From Siphonodentalium dalli (Eukaryota; Mollusca; Scaphopoda; Gadilida; Siphonodentaliidae), in the NCBI GenBank assembly GCA_032622095.1, contig CP136069.1, forward strand, positions 49,522,760 to 49,586,759: 64,000 nucleotides of DNA, in the 5' to 3' direction. Made by a program: the position numbers and the translations under genes. This document shows, one piece after another, positions 10,896 to 21,402 of this stretch. Position 1 is the stretch's first letter, and each line of letters starts with the position of its first letter. A model generated the notes under the pieces. The model saw nothing but the letters and a program-made list of their open reading frames with translations. It was not told where the DNA came from and did no database searches.

Positions 10896-11611
10896 TTTGG
10901 AAGATCTGTGTGTCTGTGTGTCTGTCTGTGTGTTCGCGATGAACTCGAAAACGCCCCACCCGATTTCGATGAAACTTGGTATGTGGGGATATTTTCGGCC
11001 GGGGACGAACATAGGCATATTAATTTGTCCGTGCGATGCCACATTGACCTTGAAATTGGGTAATTTCAAGGTCAAACGCCCGAATATCACGGGATTTCGA
11101 TGAAACTTTGTATGTGGGGATACCTTCGGCCGGGGAGTGGCATAAACCTATTAATTTGCCCGTGCGACGTGTCCTTGAAATCGGGTCATTTCAAGGTCAA
11201 ACGCCCGAATATCAAGGGATTTCGATGAAACTTGGTATGTGGGGATACTTCCATATGGGGAGTCTCATAAGCATATGCATTTGCCCGTGCGACGTGACCT
11301 TGACCTTGCAATCGGGTCAATTCAAGGTCAAATCGCCAATTTTGATGGGATTTCAAACGAAATTTTATACATAGGGTTACTTTTGTCCACTTGGTGTTTT
11401 GGACGGGTCAAATCGTGACCCCGACCTGACCTTGACCTTCAAAATAATCAATTCAAGGTCAAATCGGGTAAAACCGGAGGATTTCGACGGGCCCGTTTGT
11501 CGGGTACTTTTGTCCGGGCAGTGTTTTGGACTGGTCAAATCGTGACCCCACTTGACCTTCAAAATGGACAATTCGAGGTCAAAGCCCGGACGAAGTCGGG
11601 TCACCTTCTAG
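10864..11611 (+). mobile_element. Helitron-like element, type B
   Basis: Directly follows the previous element across a TA run. Begins TATATTTTGGAAGATCTGTG and ends CCCGGACGAAGTCGGG-TCACCTTCTAG. The interior holds about three degenerate ~120-bp subrepeats (TTTCGATGAAACTTGGTATG, CCCGTGCGACGTG, TTCAAGGTCAAA). Several 60-110 codon frames on both strands are by-products of the subrepeats. Confidence 0.7.
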
Positions 11612-11814
11612 TATATATATATAGTGCACTGCCATGAGTTCCTTTTCTTGCCCATTAACCAAATCAATTAACAGATATTAATACCATACATTTGATTCTG
11701 ATATCAATCCCGTTACACAATCAATTTGAGTTTTTGAATAAGATTTCAGATTCTGTGCCAATTTATCCTACGCCAACGTGAAACATGTTGTTTAGTTTGT
11801 CTTATACGATCCAG

Positions 11815-12057
11815 ATTTGAACTGGAGATGCCCTGACCACAACGTATGCTGCAGTAATCGTACTTGCTACCAACTAGTGAGTAGTAATCTCACGTGGCAC
11901 AGTGCCAGAGACCAATGTACATACTCGAGAGGGAAGTTAATGCAGGTGGAAAGCGACGTACAGAGACAGATGTTAACAAACTTGATGCAGTCAAACTACC
12001 TTGATACTCCACTGTGGGTTGACGGCTATTCTGCCCAGTTGTGGTACTGGCAGAACG
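11815..12057 (+). CDS. C-type lectin domain 1, exon 1
   Basis: First exon of a CTLD, 243 nt. The acceptor is CGATCCAG at 11807-11814 and the donor is G|GTAAGA at 12057/12058; both ends are phase 1. It encodes an N-terminal cysteine cluster (RCPDHNVCC, then TCYQL), the classic helix pattern TWHSARDQC followed by GKLMQVES, and LWVDGY...WYWQNG, which is the WIG-type strand of the fold. CTLDs are extracellular domains, often binding sugars in a calcium-dependent way. The reading continues in frame into 13260-13347. No start codon or signal peptide is present, so at least one upstream exon is missing or unrecognised. A stretch of about 200 bp before it (11612-11814) shows nothing else. Confidence 0.9.
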
Positions 12058-13259
12058 GTAAGATTGTTATATATTTTACACATATTTTATTCATATATAG
12101 AGGATCCCCAGCGTGTTTTGTTGGGACATACGATTTTATGAAACGAGTTCGATAAATTAATCAATTTTATCAAACGAGTTTCATAAAATCTTCGATCCCA
12201 ACATAACGAGTTGAAAATATTGTATATCACATGAAAAAACTAGAGCTTTATGCTTCAGCAAATCAAAATCCGTAAAAGAAGCTGCACAATGCATACATTT
12301 ACAGCGTCGGCTGAGACCTGGAGATACTTCACAACCGTATTCGACACTATTGTGCGCTCTGGGGCTGGCGACGGAAAAAATAGTCCACCAATTTGCATCT
12401 TTGTTTTTGTGTCTATTGTCGTTAGTGCATTTAATTTAACTCTAATGACCAAAGCAATCATTTTTGCATTGTCTGGTGTCCCCCCCCCCAAGTTGCATAT
12501 TTCTTGTTGTGTCTATTGCTGTTAGTGCAACGAAGTTGGACAATAATTTAACTTTAATAACCAAAGCAATCATTTTTGCATTGTCTGACGTTGGCGTTAT
12601 GCGCTGCTTTTCGAAATAGTATTAATCCACCTGTATCAATGTAAAGAGGTGGGGTCATTTTGTTGGCGCGATGCCAAGTGATGATTGAACTGAACCAAAC
12701 ATGTACATGATATTCGGTGGTCAATCAATGGTTGTCCCCCAATCACCTAGATTGGATAATCCTATACCGCACCGCGTTGTCTTCCCACCGACGTCCACCG
12801 AGAGGTTCGCATTGAGCGTCGCCTCGTATAAACTACCTGGAATATATATAAACCCAGCAGGTGAATATGGCCCCAATTGTTTAGTAGGCTATATATAGAT
12901 ACTATTTTTTGGGGGAAATACTGGATAATCGTCCATGTAAAAATAAAATGGAATTACCATCACTATTTTGTGCCTTTTGACTAAGTAATATCAATTGAGA
13001 TAATTTTTCTGAAGAAAACTCACTTTATGCCCAAATTAGCACTCTCCAATTTCAAGTTGCCTATCTCTGAGGTAAACATGTGCTCAGTTGAAAATGTTTA
13101 TGTCAATAAAAGTTGTTGTTTTTTATAGAGGAATTTCTGGTCAACAATACCAGTAAGTCTTCAATTATTATGAACTAACTATTGTAACAAAAAATATTTG
13201 TTTGTAATTCTTATCAGTAGTAGTTCATTATGCGACAGGTGTCAACTTTCTTCCTACAG
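12058..13259 (+). other. intron with small repeats
   Basis: Holds a 92-bp foldback (12115-12206, TTTATGAAACGAGTT against AAACGAGTTTCATAAA), a tandem duplication at 12405-12590 (AATCATTTTTGCATTGTCTG twice), a C10 run at 12480, a copy of the short repeat seen at 6060 (12610-12690) and the second TATA-like duplicate (12716-12880). Confidence 0.6.
12716..12880 (+). repeat. ~165-bp duplicate with TATA-like core, copy 2
   Basis: Counterpart of 667-830. AAACTACCTGGAATATATAT leads into AAACCCAGCAGGTGAATA. It lies inside the first CTLD intron, so a promoter role here would make an internal start; a repeat origin is as likely. Confidence 0.4.
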
Positions 13260-13347
13260 GAAGTGAATTGATAAATTACAGTAACTGGAATCCAGGAGAG
13301 CCAAACAACTATAATGGGAACGAAGACAAAATAATGATTTATTCAAT
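13260..13347 (+). CDS. C-type lectin domain 1, exon 2
   Basis: Short CTLD exon of 88 nt, entered in phase 1 (CTTCCTACAG acceptor) and left in phase 2 (CAAT|GTGAGT). It encodes SELINYSNWNPGEPNNYNG followed by NEDKIMIYS. The EPN triplet is the mannose-type calcium and sugar contact of C-type lectins, and W-N-P-G-E-P-N-N is a textbook match. The position that is normally the third conserved cysteine (NEDC) is lysine (NEDK). It joins exon 1 through a reconstituted Gly codon, giving WYWQNG-SELIN. Confidence 0.9.
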
Positions 13348-13637
13348 GTGAGTCATACTCTATGATAATATAACCTTTTTATTTACTAGATGTATTATCC
13401 CATGCATGCAGTTATAAACGTATACTATGAAATCTATTATTCATCTGGAGAGGTTTTCAGAAGAAAAAAGTTCAGGAGTCCTATTTATAGGAGCGAAATG
13501 TGACCTGTGGTCGTTTTTTGAAGTTATAATCTGAACATTTCTTAAAGGATACCTACTCATCAATGAATGCATGCATGTAATCACAGAATACTGTCAAACA
13601 ATTGGCTGTCGTGTAATTAGCATTTAAGTTTATGATC

Positions 13638-14455
13638 ACATCCACACACTGGCAAATTTGCGTGGTATTTTTTACAGGCATTTCAATGTATATATAGGCA
13701 ACCATATGATTTTAACTTGAAACGTATTTTATTTGCAAATAATACAAAAGGGATCGAGGCACAAGTTTTTTAAACTTATGAACTTATGAAGCCCCTCTCA
13801 CAATGCAGTCGATTTAGATAAATGTTTACAAGATGACAGGTGAACATATTTACATGCATGTTTTTGTTATTTTATGGTCCTTGGTGTAGTGCCTTCCAGA
13901 GCATATTGCTATATGGGTTATGGCTGGTATGGTAGATATAATATTTGGTGCGGTTTGTGTGATTTTTGTTCGTTTTAAGATCAAGATAATAGAGAACTGG
14001 TGATTGAGTGGGGGAGTAAGTCCATGAGTGCGGAGCCAGTAGATTACTAAACTGCGTAATTCCTATATTTACCAGTGTACTTAGTCAATTTGTAGTCCTT
14101 CCATATGATGCAAGAATATGCACGACAACATGCGTATAACATGCATGCATCTTTACCAAAACTAACGACATTAGATGTAAGATATATGTAGTTCACCTTT
14201 CACGGTGATACCAACATTTACCTAGCAAATAAATACTTTGTGTAATTGATCTTGCGAGATAACTGGAAGCTATATAGTTTTACAGGCAATTTTCAGTAGC
14301 ATCGTTACAGATGAAACTACAGACTTGTCTACTCTCGTAGTAATTATAGGCTCTAGTTGACAAGCATTTTTAGATAGTTTTCTGGCACATTTTACGTTGC
14401 GGTATCGAAATGGCTGCAAAAAAAGCGAGGCAAATTTGCCAGTTTGTGCACGCGG
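13638..14455 (+). mobile_element. MITE-like inverted-repeat element with LINE remnant inside
   Basis: Outer ends are inverted: CACACACTGGCAAATTTGCG at 13641 against GGCAAATTTGCCAGTTTGTG near 14430. The interior 14101-14320 matches 28963-29180 (TATAACATGC, ACGACATTAGA, CAGTAGCATCG). A LINE 3' tail at 13733-13806 lies inside it. In the CTLD1 intron 13348-14981. Confidence 0.5.
13733..13806 (-). mobile_element. LINE 3' tail remnant
   Basis: GGGATCGAGGCACAAGTTTT followed by AACTTATGAA and GCCCCTCTC resembles the 3' end of the minus-strand LINE at 56940-57030 (GGGATCAGGGCACAAGTTAC, then CTTGCCCCTCTC). Only the tail is present. Confidence 0.5.
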
Positions 14456-14981
14456 TCTATATTTAAGAAGTTAATGTAATTATGTGCTTTATTGAGTGAG
14501 AATGCATGTGCACGTGCTCATTGCGCACCATCAGCTTAATGTGTTCTTATTTTCTTTTCTTTCTGATATATGCGAATCACAGAGAACTATAACGTTTTCA
14601 TGCAGTTTTGAGATTGTATTCGCTTTACCTTATTTATGAAATATATTATATTAGATATTTATTTACGTATCATAGCTATATGATCGTTAAAGGTTAGATT
14701 CTCGCCAGTAATAATTCCAAGAAATGTTAAAGATTGTTCCGATTCAACATTAGCTACTCGCGTTGAATGCTTCCCATGCAATTCTTATTCACGCCACCGA
14801 CTATTATTTACCAATGTCGTTATAATATTATGTTGGTGGATATCTTTAATCGTGTATGTTTGGATTTGTATAATCACCTGACAGTTCCCATCATGGGCAT
14901 CCACATAGCAATACCATAGTGACACACATTACACGTTACACTTTCGTGTGGCCGAACCTAGATATTAGTTTTACATTACAG

Positions 14982-15040
14982 GAACGGAAAGTGGAATGAT
15001 ATTAGTCGAACAGGATGGTACAGCTACATCTGCCAGACAG
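14982..15040 (+). CDS. C-type lectin domain 1, exon 3
   Basis: Last exon of CTLD1, 59 nt, entered in phase 2 (TTACATTACAG) and left in phase 1 (ACAG|GTGCGT). It encodes NGKWNDISRTGWYSYICQT. WND supplies the second half of the calcium site that pairs with EPN in the preceding exon, so this domain has a complete principal Ca2+/sugar signature. The terminal cysteine (YICQ) is present, but the cysteine usually found a few residues after WND is absent, matching the missing cysteine in exon 2. CTLD1 totals 390 nt (130 codons), a symmetrical phase 1-1 module. Confidence 0.88.
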
Positions 15041-15054
15041 GTGCGTTTCACTTG

Positions 15055-15600
15055 AACGGACAGGGACGACAGCTGATTGGGGTGTCTCAGTCCCAAATTT
15101 GGTCACAATTTTCATCATTTGGAAATTTCATACCTGTCTGAACATTAATTTGAATTTCTAAATTAAGAATAGGTTGAAGTTATAAGCGACATCACGGAGT
15201 CGCGGTCATATTGGATCCATCCAGCCCCTTTCCGCGTTTTATGTGCTACAGATCAAAGCTCTGGAGGTACATTCCATAATAGGGAATTCATGAATATCTA
15301 AAACTCAATATATGGAATGCACCTCCAGAACGTTGATATGTAGTCTGTAGAACTTAAACAGCGGAATGGGGGCTGGGTGGATCCCATATGGCCGCTACTC
15401 AGTGATCTCGCTTATTCTCGTAGTTTGATTTCCCCGTGCACCGGTACTGTAAATTACTGGGAAATGTGTTGGTTTCTAGAGCAACAGTCGCGTGTTGTCC
15501 TACCTTTGGTCTGAAATTTTTGACTGAAATGGCCACCAATTGAAACAAATTCCAATCTTAACTAGTGTCATGTTAGAAATTAAAATTAGAAAATGTTATA
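15055..15600 (+). repeat. old dispersed repeat, copy 3, split by a foldback
   Basis: GGAAATTTCATACCT, TCGTAGTTTGATTT, CCTACCTTTGGTCTGAAATT and TGACTGAAATGGCCA match the families at 300 and 3236. It is interrupted by the foldback 15184-15413. Confidence 0.5.
15184..15413. mobile_element. 230-bp foldback element
   Basis: AGCGACATCACGGAG, then ATTGGATCCATCCAGCCCC, faces GGGGCTGGGTGGATCCCATA, then CAGTGATCTCGCTT. The centre, near 15300, is itself an inverted repeat (GGAGGTACATTCCATA / TATGGAATGCACCTCC). Confidence 0.65.
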
Positions 15601-15825
15601 CATCATTAGAAAGATGATGACATATACTTTCTAACTTGTAGGTTGTCAATTTTGAAATTGAATTGTCACATAAAGGTTAATTCCTGAAAATGTGTTTTTC
15701 GACAGAAAATGTCGATTTTTGTTTACTATACATGAATTTCTAAAGATATCATACAGTACGTGTATATTATGGGATTAATTAACATTGCATAACGGCGCTG
15801 ACATTTTCTTTGTTCATGTATTTCA

Positions 15826-17234
15826 GAACAATGGGCATTATTTTGTCTTGTAAAATCCCAATATTTTGAGTGCCTCTCAGGGGTTAGACAGGGCGACAAC
15901 CTCTCACCCCTTCTTTTTTCCGTCTACCTTAATGACCTGGACACTTTTCTCGCCGAACAAGGCACGAAAGGTCTTAGTACCATCTCAGATGAAATTTCCG
16001 CGAAACTGCACACATATGTTCAATTATTTGTCCTTCTATACTCAGACGACACAGTAGTTATGGCAGAGACAGCGGGAAAACTGAAAAAGCAGCTTTTATC
16101 ATTTGAAAGATATTGTGATATCTGGAAATTAACAGTAAACGCAGACAAAACAAAAATTGTAATGTTCTCTAAACACGGTTTACCAAAAAATGCACAATTT
16201 AAACTCGATGGTAAAAGTATCGAAGTGGTTAAAAACTTCAATTATCTCGGAATTATTCTCTCGAAGACGGGAAAATTTGGAGAAGCCAAGAAAAATTTGG
16301 CTTCTAAAGGCATGAAAGCAATGTACTCTGTTATATCGAAAGCCCGTAAACACTGCTTGAGTATAAAACACCAATTCGAATTATTTGATGCACAAGTAGT
16401 GCCAGTACTCCTCTATGGGTGTGAGGTCACGTGTGGGGCCATGAAAATTGTGCTATTATTGAGAATGTTCACCGACAATTTATGAAGCACTTATTGCGAG
16501 TAAAACCTTCGACGGCTGACTACATGGTTTATGCAGAAACTGGCCGAATGCCATTAGAAATTTTAATTAAAACACGAATGATTAAATATTGGTGTAGAGT
16601 AGTTAACATGGATGAAAAGCGATATTCTAAAGTACTATATCAGTTATCACGCACGTTATCAGACGATTCAAATCACATCAGTTGGCTGAGTTCCATTCGT
16701 CACACCTTAGAGTCATGCTCCCAAGCTCATATATTTGATAGCGACATTGCGACAAATGTAGACCAACTTATCGAGTACGTGAAATGTAGTCTGATTAGCC
16801 AATTCAGATCGAACTGGGAAGCAGATCTGCAAAAATCTAGCCGGGGAAAAATATATCAGATATTTAAACATGATATCTCATATGAAAGCTATCTAGACAC
16901 TCCAACTGAATTTAATAGAACGATATTATGTAAATTAAGAACATCAAATCACCATTTGCCAGTGGAAACCGGTCGCTGGAATGGTACAGATCTAAGGGAA
17001 CGAACATGCCCGCTATGTAGATATAACAGACTAGGAGACGAATTCCATTACCTATTTGAATGTGAAGCGCTTGAGCGCGAGAGAAAATGTCATATATCAA
17101 AAGAATACCTGAATAGACCAAACATTACAACAATGGATGAACTTCTCAATGTACAAAACCCATGCCAAATACGGCGTCTATGCAAATTTATACATACCAT
17201 TTTTAAGAGGTTCGACGAAAATTCGCCTGGTTGA
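15826..17234 (+). pseudogene. LINE reverse transcriptase C-terminal part, frameshifted
   Basis: Two frames joined by a frameshift near 16430. The first (about 15826-16430) has GVRQGDNLSPLLFSVYLNDL, the catalytic box as YSDDTVVMAE (YADD in most relatives, so A to S), NADKTKIVMF and NYLGIILSKTG; it reads on to a stop at 16485. The second (16431-17234) starts at WGHENCAIIENVH, continues with GRMPLEI and KYWCRVV, and ends with a Cys/His motif, CPLCRYNRLGDEFHYLFEC, as seen at the C-terminus of many LINE ORF2 proteins. The host target-primed reverse transcription role is lost. Clade not assigned. Confidence 0.85.
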
Positions 17235-17455
17235 CATATACCATCTGAACTATTTAGTATTTGATACGTATTAAACATTTCGATAGAGTACATATAATAT
17301 TCTAATCGTAACTACATGATCTCCAATGCCGCCATACATTTGTACATATTGTATACATATATACTTGTTACCAATTTTTGTATATAAGTTATGTTAATCT
17401 CCATACGCATCTGTCATGTGTCATGAGAATAAATCATTGCATTGGGGTATATTTG
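15826..17455 (+). mobile_element. 5'-truncated LINE fragment (reverse transcriptase)
   Basis: Non-LTR retrotransposon remnant that begins inside the reverse transcriptase domain and runs through the C-terminal zinc-finger-like region into a 3' UTR ending near AATAAATCATTGCATT. It lies in the 12.4-kb intron between CTLD1 and CTLD2, in the sense orientation. The endonuclease and the first RT motifs are missing, consistent with 5' truncation. Confidence 0.85.
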
Positions 17456-17564
17456 GAAGAGGGGGTATGTCTCGCAGCTATTGTTGTACAACGGGCGAAT
17501 TTTGTAGTATTGATTGTATGAAGCTGTCAACAACGTGATTTGAATTCAATCAAAAATGCTTTAT

Positions 17565-17990
17565 TTAAAGGTACTCAATCCGATTCGATGGTCCCCATAT
17601 AATCAGATTTCAACACCAACATGTTTTTAGAAATTCCGCTTCAGTTATCAAAATCAATTAATTAACCAAAAATAATAAACCACTGTCAACTATAGTATAA
17701 AATTGCCGGAAATATGTTATTTGTCAACAATTTGATCGACAAAATTTGCCTTATTATCAACGCAAAGCCTCTTGAGTTTAGAGTTATCCATCTTCATCCG
17801 CTATTTGGCCCAAGACCGTCGGCTCGTTGACTTTTACTGGGTCACTATAATTCTCGATGGTGAAAAATAATAGATTTCAAAAATCTATATATAATAAATC
17901 TGAGCTTTGATATGTCGATTTCTCGACTCGAGTCAAATATTTTTAGCCCCGAAACCAAATAAATAGTAATTGGGGGCGCTTAATTGGATT
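17565..17990 (-). mobile_element. TTAAAGGTACT MITE, copy 1 (reverse)
   Basis: Starts TTTAAAGGTACTCAATCCGA. Contains GAGTTATCCATCTTCATC, GAGCTTTGATATGTCGATTT and CTCGACTCGAGTCAAATATT, which are reverse complements of segments at 39027-39503. The right end is degraded (GGCGCTTAATTGGATT). Confidence 0.65.
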
Positions 17991-18157
17991 ATGCATATTT
18001 AATATTAAATATGTGGACCTATTTCAAACATACTGAATATTGAATAATGCAGCAGCTTCATTGTCATTTAGTGCGAGTCTGATTACTTTTAGTCCCTTTC
18101 GTTGCATGCTTATATTTACAACACTATCACCCTAACTCATATTTTCCGTTCGCAAAT

Positions 18158-18490
18158 ATAAAACATACAGAACCAAACAAAGTACCAAACAAAGTATCAA
18201 ACAAAGTACCAAACATACATGTTTTGTTTCTTCCCGAAGAACCAACATAAAGAACCAAATGAAGAACCAAACATGTTTTGGTTCCCCAAAGAACCAAAGT
18301 AAACAACCAAATTAAGTACACAACAAATATTTTGTTTCTGATTTGTGTCCTGAGGAGAACAAATGTGACCTGCTTTGGTTCTCTATCTGGTTCCCCGGAT
18401 AAAACCAGAACATGGGACCAAATAGTTCTTTTCGGTTCCCCATTGGTTCATATGTTGGTGTTTGTTTCCCCGGAAACCAAAATAATCAGC
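18158..18490. repeat. word-dense element (GAACCAAA / TTTGGTTC)
   Basis: Roughly 330 bp in which GAACCAAA, ACCAAACAAAGTA and their reverse complements (TTTGGTTCCC, TTTGTTTC) recur every 10-25 bp on alternating strands. It is not a regular tandem array and has no coding signal. Comparable in style to elements at 32812, 37949, 48480 and 50624. Confidence 0.6.
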
Positions 18491-19310
18491 GGAAATTCTA
18501 AGTTAACAAGGGTCATAACTCCGGTAACTACACATTTTCAAATCAAACTCTGACATTGAACCGAACCCAAACTATGGTCAAAATGATCGTTATTATTTCC
18601 GTTAGCCGCTTGCACTGGAACTTTCCCAGAGGATGGATGTAGGAGGTGGCGTGGTCATTTCCGGCGGGTTTCACATCAGCGCTTATCTGGTTTAGCTATT
18701 TACGTGGTTAATGTTGAAATAAAAAATAGCCACAATAATCATTATTAGCAAACACTCCATCATACCGCCCGCAGGCGTGGATGAATTCTGATATCAAACT
18801 TTTCGTTCTTAATTATATCGTCACTGTCATTGGAACGCGGTGATATCGGTTAGCAAGTGCACTTTTTAGAGCCACATAGCGGCTCGCGCTTCAAAATACA
18901 GATAATAAAATTCGTTTTTTAAATGTTTCCCGGTATCAAAATAGGTCGATACATTATTGAATTACCTAATTTCTGCAAGCATTATAATTATATCCAAGAA
19001 AGACGCATTGAAGTCATGCAGAATACAACCTTGAACACGATATGTTTGGGTCACAAATTAACAAAACAGCCATTTGCATGGCATGGAACAGAAAAGAGCG
19101 TTCCGTGTTATTCTATTCCTGAAATGGTAGAAATAAAGAGCGTTTGTTTTACATCTGTCTGAAAAGAGCTAGACAATGTCTGCATGACAAGTATTTTTTT
19201 CAGAGCACACGAAGCCGGTATATCAATATTTCCTGTGTTTGTTAACCTATCTGATACCTCCTTGCAAATTACGTAGACAAAATGTGAAAGCTCAAATGAG
19301 CCATGTCTGC
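18491..19310. other. unassigned intronic DNA
   Basis: No repeat or exon recognised. Small open frames (such as 18923-19162) lack domain features and splice context. Confidence 0.35.
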
Positions 19311-19533
19311 TTAAAGTGGGACTGTACACTAAATCTGGTCCTTTGTGTGATCATCTCCTTTTACATTCAACATAATATATGCAACAAATGAATGAATTTG
19401 AGCTATGGATTAGTGCAAAATACCTTCATGTGCTCTATGAAATATGTTAGCAACATGGTAATTATAACGAATCTAATTTTTTGACTCGAGATGGTCCCAA
19501 AATGGCCGGATGTTGTGTACATTACCCCTTTAA
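19311..19533 (+). mobile_element. TTAAAGGGG MITE, short copy
   Basis: Begins TTAAAGTGGGACTGTACACT and ends AATGGCCGGATGTTGTGTAC followed by ACCCCTTTAA. Related to 31942-32274 and 36170-36528. The central foldback is shortened. Confidence 0.65.
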
Positions 19534-19788
19534 AGGAACGCAGCGGGAAAATGTGAAGAAAAAAACAGAAAAGTTTATAAAAGCATTATCACTAATTTGT
19601 CTATGCTTCTAGTGATCAAAATTACATAGAAATAATTATAAACATTAGTAATAATAGATTGCACTTTGTCTCTTTCGTACACCGACTCGAACAAACTCAC
19701 AGAAACCACACCATCGTCGCTTTCACTACCCGTGTCGTTAAAATATAGTATGTACTTCCTTCGAGCATTACTCAAATTGATGTGGTAA

Positions 19789-21402
19789 TCTCATATATAT
19801 TTTGAAGACCTCTGTTTGTCTGTCTGTCTGTTTGTCTGTCATTTATACAAATCTACGATTCTCGACCGATCAAGACGAAACTTGGTACGTGTGTGTAGGT
19901 TGACCAGGCGGTCGACGTTGTCGTATCGGCGAGCCCGTGCGGCGCCCGCTTCGCGCATGCGCAGACGAGATCTCGGAAACGGGTGGAGCTATCGACTTGA
20001 AATTTGCTATGTGAATGTATCTTGCCCCGGATACGAATTTTATCGGGTCGCCGAGCCCGTGCGACGCCAGCTTCGCGCATGCGCAGACCAGATCTCGGAA
20101 ACGGGTAGAGCTATCGACTTGAATTTTTTTTTTTGAATAGCCCGGACAACGTCGGGCTGGGTAGAGCTATCGACTTGAAATTTTTTTTTTGAAAAGCCCG
20201 GATAACGTCGGGCTCATCGGCTAGTCTCATATATATTTTTGAAGACCTCTGTTTGTCTGTCTGTCTGTTTGTCTGTCATTTATAAAAATCTACGATTCTC
20301 GACCGATCAGGACGAAACTTGGTACGTGTGTGTAGTTTGACCAGGCGGTCGACGTTGTCGTATCGGCGAGCCCGTGCGGCGCCCGCTTCGCGCATGCGCA
20401 GACGAGATCTCGGAAACGGGTGGAGCTATCGACTTGAAATTTGCTATGTGAATGTATCTTGCCCCGGATACGAATTTTATCGGGTCGCTGAGCTCGTGCG
20501 ACGCCAGCTTCGCGCATGCGCAGACCAGATCTCGGAAACGGGTAGCGCTATCGACTTGAAATTTGGTTTTTGAATAGCCCGGACAACGTCGGGCTGGGTA
20601 GAGCCATCGACTTGAAATTTGGTTTTTGAAAAGCCCGGACAACGTCGGGCTCATCGGCTAGTCTATTATATATTTTTGGAAGATCTGTGTGTCTGTGACT
20701 CTGTGTGTCTGTGTGTTCGCGATGAACTCGAAAACGGCCGACCCGATTTCTATGAAACTTGGTATGTGGGGCTATTTTCGGCCGGGGACGAACATAGGCA
20801 TATTAATTTGCCCGTGCGACGTGACATTGACCTTCAAATCGGGTAATTTCAAGGTCAAACGCCCGAATATCACGGGATTTCGATGAAACTTGGTATGTGG
20901 GGATACCAAAGGCCGGGGAGTGACATACACATATTAATTTGCCCGTGCAACGTGACATTGACCTTGAAATCGGGTCATTTTGAAGACCTCTGTTTGTCTG
21001 TCTGTCTGTTTGTCTGTCATTTATACAAATCTACGATTCTCGACCGATCAGGACGAAACTTGGTACGTGTGTGTAGTTTGACCAGGCGGTCGACGTTGTC
21101 GTATCGGCGAGCCCGTGCGGCGCCCGCTTCGCACATGCGCAGACGAGATCTCGGAAACGGGTGGAGCTATCGACTTGAAATTTGCTATGTGAATGTATCT
21201 TGCCCCGGATACGAATTTTATAGGGTCGCCGAGCCCGTGAGACGCCAGCTTCGCGCATGCGCAGACCAGATCTCGGAAACGGGTAGAGCTATCGACTTGA
21301 AATTTGGTTTTTGAATAGCCCGGACAACGTCGGGCTGGGTAGAGCTATCGACTTGAAATTTGTTTTTTGAAAAGCCCGGACAACGTCGGGCTCATCGGCT
21401 AG
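19789..21402 (+). repeat. higher-order repeat copy 1 (A-A-B-A), 1614 bp
   Basis: Units: A 19789-20224, A 20225-20661, partial B 20662 to about 20976, 5'-shortened A to 21402. The first two A units are the most diverged of the array (for example a T-run at 20124 and 20183 in place of TTTGGTTTTT). Confidence 0.75.

Noticed and set aside
13131-13154. Possible micro-exon (AG at 13131, GTAAGT at 13153)
   Set aside because: CTLD1 exon 1 joins exon 2 directly in the correct phase and gives an uninterrupted domain; the micro-exon is not needed.
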